Shown: positions 6,237 through 8,305 of the stretch, piece by piece | How positions within the stretch are numbered: the first letter of the stretch is position 1 | Layout of the letters: every line of letters starts with the position of its first letter | DNA from: Burkholderiaceae bacterium | GTDB taxonomy: Bacteria > Pseudomonadota > Gammaproteobacteria > Burkholderiales > Burkholderiaceae | Assembly (NCBI GenBank): GCA_947380285.1 | Contig: CANCQD010000101.1 | Coordinates: 1-8,305 of the forward strand | Direction: 5' to 3' | DNA length: 8,305 bases | The notes under the pieces: model-generated | What the model was told of the DNA's origin: nothing | What the model saw: only the letters and a program-made list of their open reading frames with translations | Database searches by the model: none | Program-made: the position numbers and the translations under genes

Positions 6237-6243
6237 TTGTCTA

Positions 6244-6291
6244 TTTAGTTTAGACTTTAGATCAAATAATATGTAAGCAGCATGAAAAAAT
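6244..6291 (+). promoter_or_regulatory. Candidate promoter and short leader of the glycosyltransferase gene
   Basis: TAATAT (6267-6272) resembles a -10 box, and TTTAGT (6244-6249), 17 bases upstream, is a weak -35. TTTAG-like units recur nearby. If used, transcription would start about 12 bases before the ATG at 6292, leaving almost no leader. No Shine-Dalgarno is seen. Two other ATGs precede the gene: ATG-TAA at 6271 and an out-of-frame ATG at 6282. Confidence 0.25.
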
Positions 6292-7161
6292 ATGGCAGCC
6301 TTTAATATATGCAAAATCGCAATAAATGATTTTCATTATTTATTTGATGATTTGATTGATTCTGTTGTTGCCTCACTGCAAGATCTAGGGCATGAATGCA
6401 GTGTGAGTGTCAATGAGATGAGGTTGGATGCAACCAATATTTTGATTGGCTCAATCATTTTTGATGAGCTTTTGATTTCAAGCGCCTTGAGTCATCCTTA
6501 TATTGTTTACCAAATGGAGATCTTGGATGATCAGCTGGGCCATTTAAAGAATTACCCTAATTACTTAAATTTTTTGTCACGAGCCCAATCTATCTGGGAG
6601 TACTCGCCCAAAAATGTCGCCTATTTAAGATCAAAAGGATTAAGTAATGTGGAGTATGTGCCACCCGGCTATCATCCCGTAAACGAGAAAGTCACTTGGC
6701 GAAATTCACCACATAATTTTGATTTCTTATTTATTGGCTCTCTAAGCCAGCGGCGGATAGCATTTTTGGAGGGACTTATAAAGAGAGGTTATTCCGTAGG
6801 TGCCATTACCGATACAAATAAGGCGTTTGGAGCGCAAAGAGACCAAGCGATTGCGGACTCGAAAGTTGTTTTGAATATTCACTGTTTCGAGGATCTAAAT
6901 AATCTTGAAACTGTGAGAATTTCTTATCTATTGGCAAATAAGGCTGTGGTTATTTCCGAATCTTCCGACCATGACCCTTACCGGGGCGGCATTGGATTTG
7001 CAGATTATGAGGTGCTATCAGAGCATTGTATTTCAATGTTAACGGATGCGTCGAGTCTTGAGGGTCGATCAAAGATGGGATATTTGGCAATTAAAAATTT
7101 TGATATGCCTGCCTTAATCGGTCAAGCCTTGAGAAGGATTAATATTCACTCAACAAGTTAA
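6292..7161 (+). CDS. Putative GT-B glycosyltransferase (CgeB-like / family 1 type)
   Basis: This 289-residue cytoplasmic protein has no signal peptide or membrane helix. The best reading is a small GT-B glycosyltransferase that transfers a sugar from an activated donor. The N-terminal half (about 6-130) looks like a Rossmann-type acceptor domain, with IAINDFHYLFDDLIDSVV, an IVYQMEILDD segment and YVPPGYHP at the domain link. The C-terminal domain opens with FLFIGSLSQRRIAFLEGL (144-161). It contains LNIHCFEDLNNLETVRI (194-210) and AVVISESSDHDP (218-229), the usual place of the donor-phosphate-binding Glu (here Glu206). Donor and acceptor cannot be told. The gene is clearly AT-rich (for example 6301-6360 has 11 G/C in 60) compared with the pet-ssp block, suggesting accessory origin. 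It faces the GT41 gene with 44 bases between stops. No Shine-Dalgarno precedes the ATG, so the start is less certain than elsewhere; a later start would cut into the first beta strand. Confidence 0.75.
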   Translation: MAAFNICKIAINDFHYLFDDLIDSVVASLQDLGHECSVSVNEMRLDATNILIGSIIFDELLISSALSHPYIVYQMEILDDQLGHLKNYPNYLNFLSRAQSIWEYSPKNVAYLRSKGLSNVEYVPPGYHPVNEKVTWRNSPHNFDFLFIGSLSQRRIAFLEGLIKRGYSVGAITDTNKAFGAQRDQAIADSKVVLNIHCFEDLNNLETVRISYLLANKAVVISESSDHDPYRGGIGFADYEVLSEHCISMLTDASSLEGRSKMGYLAIKNFDMPALIGQALRRINIHSTS

Positions 7162-7171
7162 AACTTGATTG
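7151..7171. other. Imperfect inverted repeat at the convergent gene ends
   Basis: CAACAAG (7151-7157) can pair with CTTG-A-TTG (7164-7171), giving a seven-pair stem with one bulged A and a loop TTAAAA that contains the glycosyltransferase stop codon. There is no T run on either side. It is the only structure seen in the short convergent spacer and may be a weak terminator or chance. Confidence 0.2.
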
Positions 7172-7205
7172 TTGAATGTCCTCTGAATCTAGATGGTAAT
7201 TTACT

Positions 7206-8305
7206 TTAGTGACCTACAAAAATATGTTCTGCTGGTAAACCATTCAGATGGCGATCATACGCTTTGCTATACGCAGATTCTAGATGACGACAAAATAGGG
7301 CAGTATCAAACAAAGGCATTTTTAATCGGTTCGCTTCTAGCTTAGCCTTTAACGCTTTAAGCTCCACTGAATTGGTTGCTAACTTTATCGCCAACGATTC
7401 GTATTCTTCCAGCGAATGCGTAATAAGCTCCGGCAGGCCAACAGCATTTAAAAGGCTGGCAGCAACTCTTCCAGGGAAGCTCTCTCCCATAATGGTGACG
7501 ACTGGTAGTCCGCACCATAACGCATCACTAGCAGTTGTGTGGGCATTGTAAGGAAGGGTATCAAGAAATAGGTCGGCCACTCTGTGCCGAGCTAAGTGAT
7601 CCTGTTGGTTGATCCGTTTTGCAAATACTAGGCGATCACCCGATACACCCCTTGCCTCAGCTTCCTTGACCAGATTATTTTTGATGAAATCATTGTCCTC
7701 AAATAACCAAAGGACACTATCTTCCACACTTTTTAAAATATTCATCCAAACAGTAAAGATTTCTGGAGTAATTTTGAAATTATTGTTGAAGCAGCAAAAA
7801 ATAAATTTATCACTAGGAAGCCCAAGCTCATCTTTGCTAAAAATGCGCGATGATATTTCTTTTTGATCATTATTTACTTGATAGCTATCGGGTAAATAAA
7901 TAATCTTTTCAGTAAAAAACGATTGATTCACTGGAGGTATAGTGATTTCATCAGCAATGATGTAATCATGATGTTGCGCTGCCATCGTGCCAGGGTAGCC
8001 GAGATAGTTAATTTGAATGGGGGCAGCGCGCAATGCAAATATCGAGGTCCTTGCATCCATGGTTTGGCCGCCAAGATCTATGGCAATATCAATCTTATGT
8101 TCACGAGAAAGAGCGGCAACTTCTTCATCGCTCAAATTTTCTACATCAATGAAATAATCAAAATACTGCATGAGCTCTTTTCTCATGACATCATTTTCAC
8201 CGCCATTAAGAAGGGAAAATGCATATATTTCGAATTGATCACGATTATGTAATTTGAAAAGCCGAGACATTAAATATGATGTGGGATGTCCCCTAAAGTC
8301 TGCAG
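7206..8305 (-). CDS. O-GlcNAc transferase-like (GT41/SPINDLY) protein, C-terminal catalytic part (5' end outside window)
   Basis: This is a member of the OGT/SPINDLY family, which transfers a sugar from a nucleotide-sugar donor, in known cases to Ser/Thr of proteins. The frame stays open past the ATG at 8270 to the window edge. The 11 extra codons read ADFRGHPTSYL, matching the family's catalytic-domain entry; the His at 8286-8288 aligns with the active-site His498 of human OGT. So 8270 is an internal Met, and the start, with any TPR repeats, lies beyond base 8305. Counting from that Met: DLGGQTMDAR (65-74), IQINYLGYPGT (85-95), FNNNFKITPE (161-170; Lys166 equals the catalytic Lys of OGT), DTLPYNAHTTASDALW (237-252; the HTT and Asp249 of the UDP-binding site) and GRVAASLLNAVGLPEL (267-282). 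The key residues are intact, so it is probably active. The acceptor is unknown. It faces the other glycosyltransferase gene. Confidence 0.93.
   Translation of the reverse strand, partial: ADFRGHPTSYLMSRLFKLHNRDQFEIYAFSLLNGGENDVMRKELMQYFDYFIDVENLSDEEVAALSREHKIDIAIDLGGQTMDARTSIFALRAAPIQINYLGYPGTMAAQHHDYIIADEITIPPVNQSFFTEKIIYLPDSYQVNNDQKEISSRIFSKDELGLPSDKFIFCCFNNNFKITPEIFTVWMNILKSVEDSVLWLFEDNDFIKNNLVKEAEARGVSGDRLVFAKRINQQDHLARHRVADLFLDTLPYNAHTTASDALWCGLPVVTIMGESFPGRVAASLLNAVGLPELITHSLEEYESLAIKLATNSVELKALKAKLEANRLKMPLFDTALFCRHLESAYSKAYDRHLNGLPAEHIFVGH

Noticed and set aside
7923..8252. 109-codon open frame antisense to the GT41 gene
   Set aside because: It lies entirely within a confidently identified gene on the other strand, has no recognisable domain, and sits in AT-rich DNA where long spurious frames are less informative.
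8268..8270. ATG as the true start of the GT41-like gene
   Set aside because: The frame stays open upstream to the window edge and the upstream codons read ADFRGHPTSYL, conserved catalytic sequence of the family. The gene is therefore partial.
6165..8305. Attachment-site repeat of the tRNA-Thr 3' end within the right part of the window
   Set aside because: I looked for a second copy of the T-arm and acceptor sequence downstream and found none. If an island exists, its far end is outside the window.
1..8305. CRISPR array, insertion sequence, toxin-antitoxin or defence system
   Set aside because: No regularly spaced repeats, transposase motifs, terminal inverted repeats or small paired genes of that type were seen on either strand.

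Overview
The window looks like chromosomal DNA from a betaproteobacterium of the order Burkholderiales. A relatively AT-rich member such as Polynucleobacter fits best. The evidence is the petA-petB-petC-sspA-sspB gene order, the betaproteobacterial style of the SspA, SspB and cytochrome bc1 proteins, and a moderate GC content that is low for most Burkholderiales. The genus is inferred from protein style and gene order, not from a database match.

Left part (1-1985): the 3' end of an amino-acid ABC transporter ATPase gene (GltL/GlnQ type) reads rightward into the window. It converges on a leftward pair made of mscL (mechanosensitive channel) followed closely by a DegS/DegQ-like envelope serine protease. 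Middle part (2123-6236): starting from a divergent 137-base intergenic region, five genes read rightward. They encode the three subunits of the cytochrome bc1 complex (PetA Rieske protein, PetB cytochrome b, PetC cytochrome c1), then SspA (stringent starvation protein A) and SspB (ClpXP adaptor). A tRNA-Thr(UGU) gene follows 18 bases after sspB and ends in a strong rho-independent terminator.

Right part (6237-8305): past the tRNA terminator the content changes to AT-rich accessory DNA. It holds a GT-B type glycosyltransferase reading rightward and, facing it, the C-terminal catalytic part of an O-GlcNAc-transferase-like (GT41/SPINDLY) protein whose 5' end lies outside the window. These probably belong to a glycan or protein-glycosylation locus that continues to the right.

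Functionally, the core block combines respiration (quinol to cytochrome c electron transfer), envelope homeostasis (MscL, protease) and starvation or proteolysis control (SspA, SspB). I found no CRISPR array, insertion sequence, toxin-antitoxin pair or recognisable new defence system. The points most worth a second look are the glycosyltransferase pair beyond the tRNA, the unusual translation start of the first glycosyltransferase, the 11-bp-period repeat between mscL and petA, the sspB-tRNA junction, and lineage-specific Qo-site and haem-ligand features of PetB.
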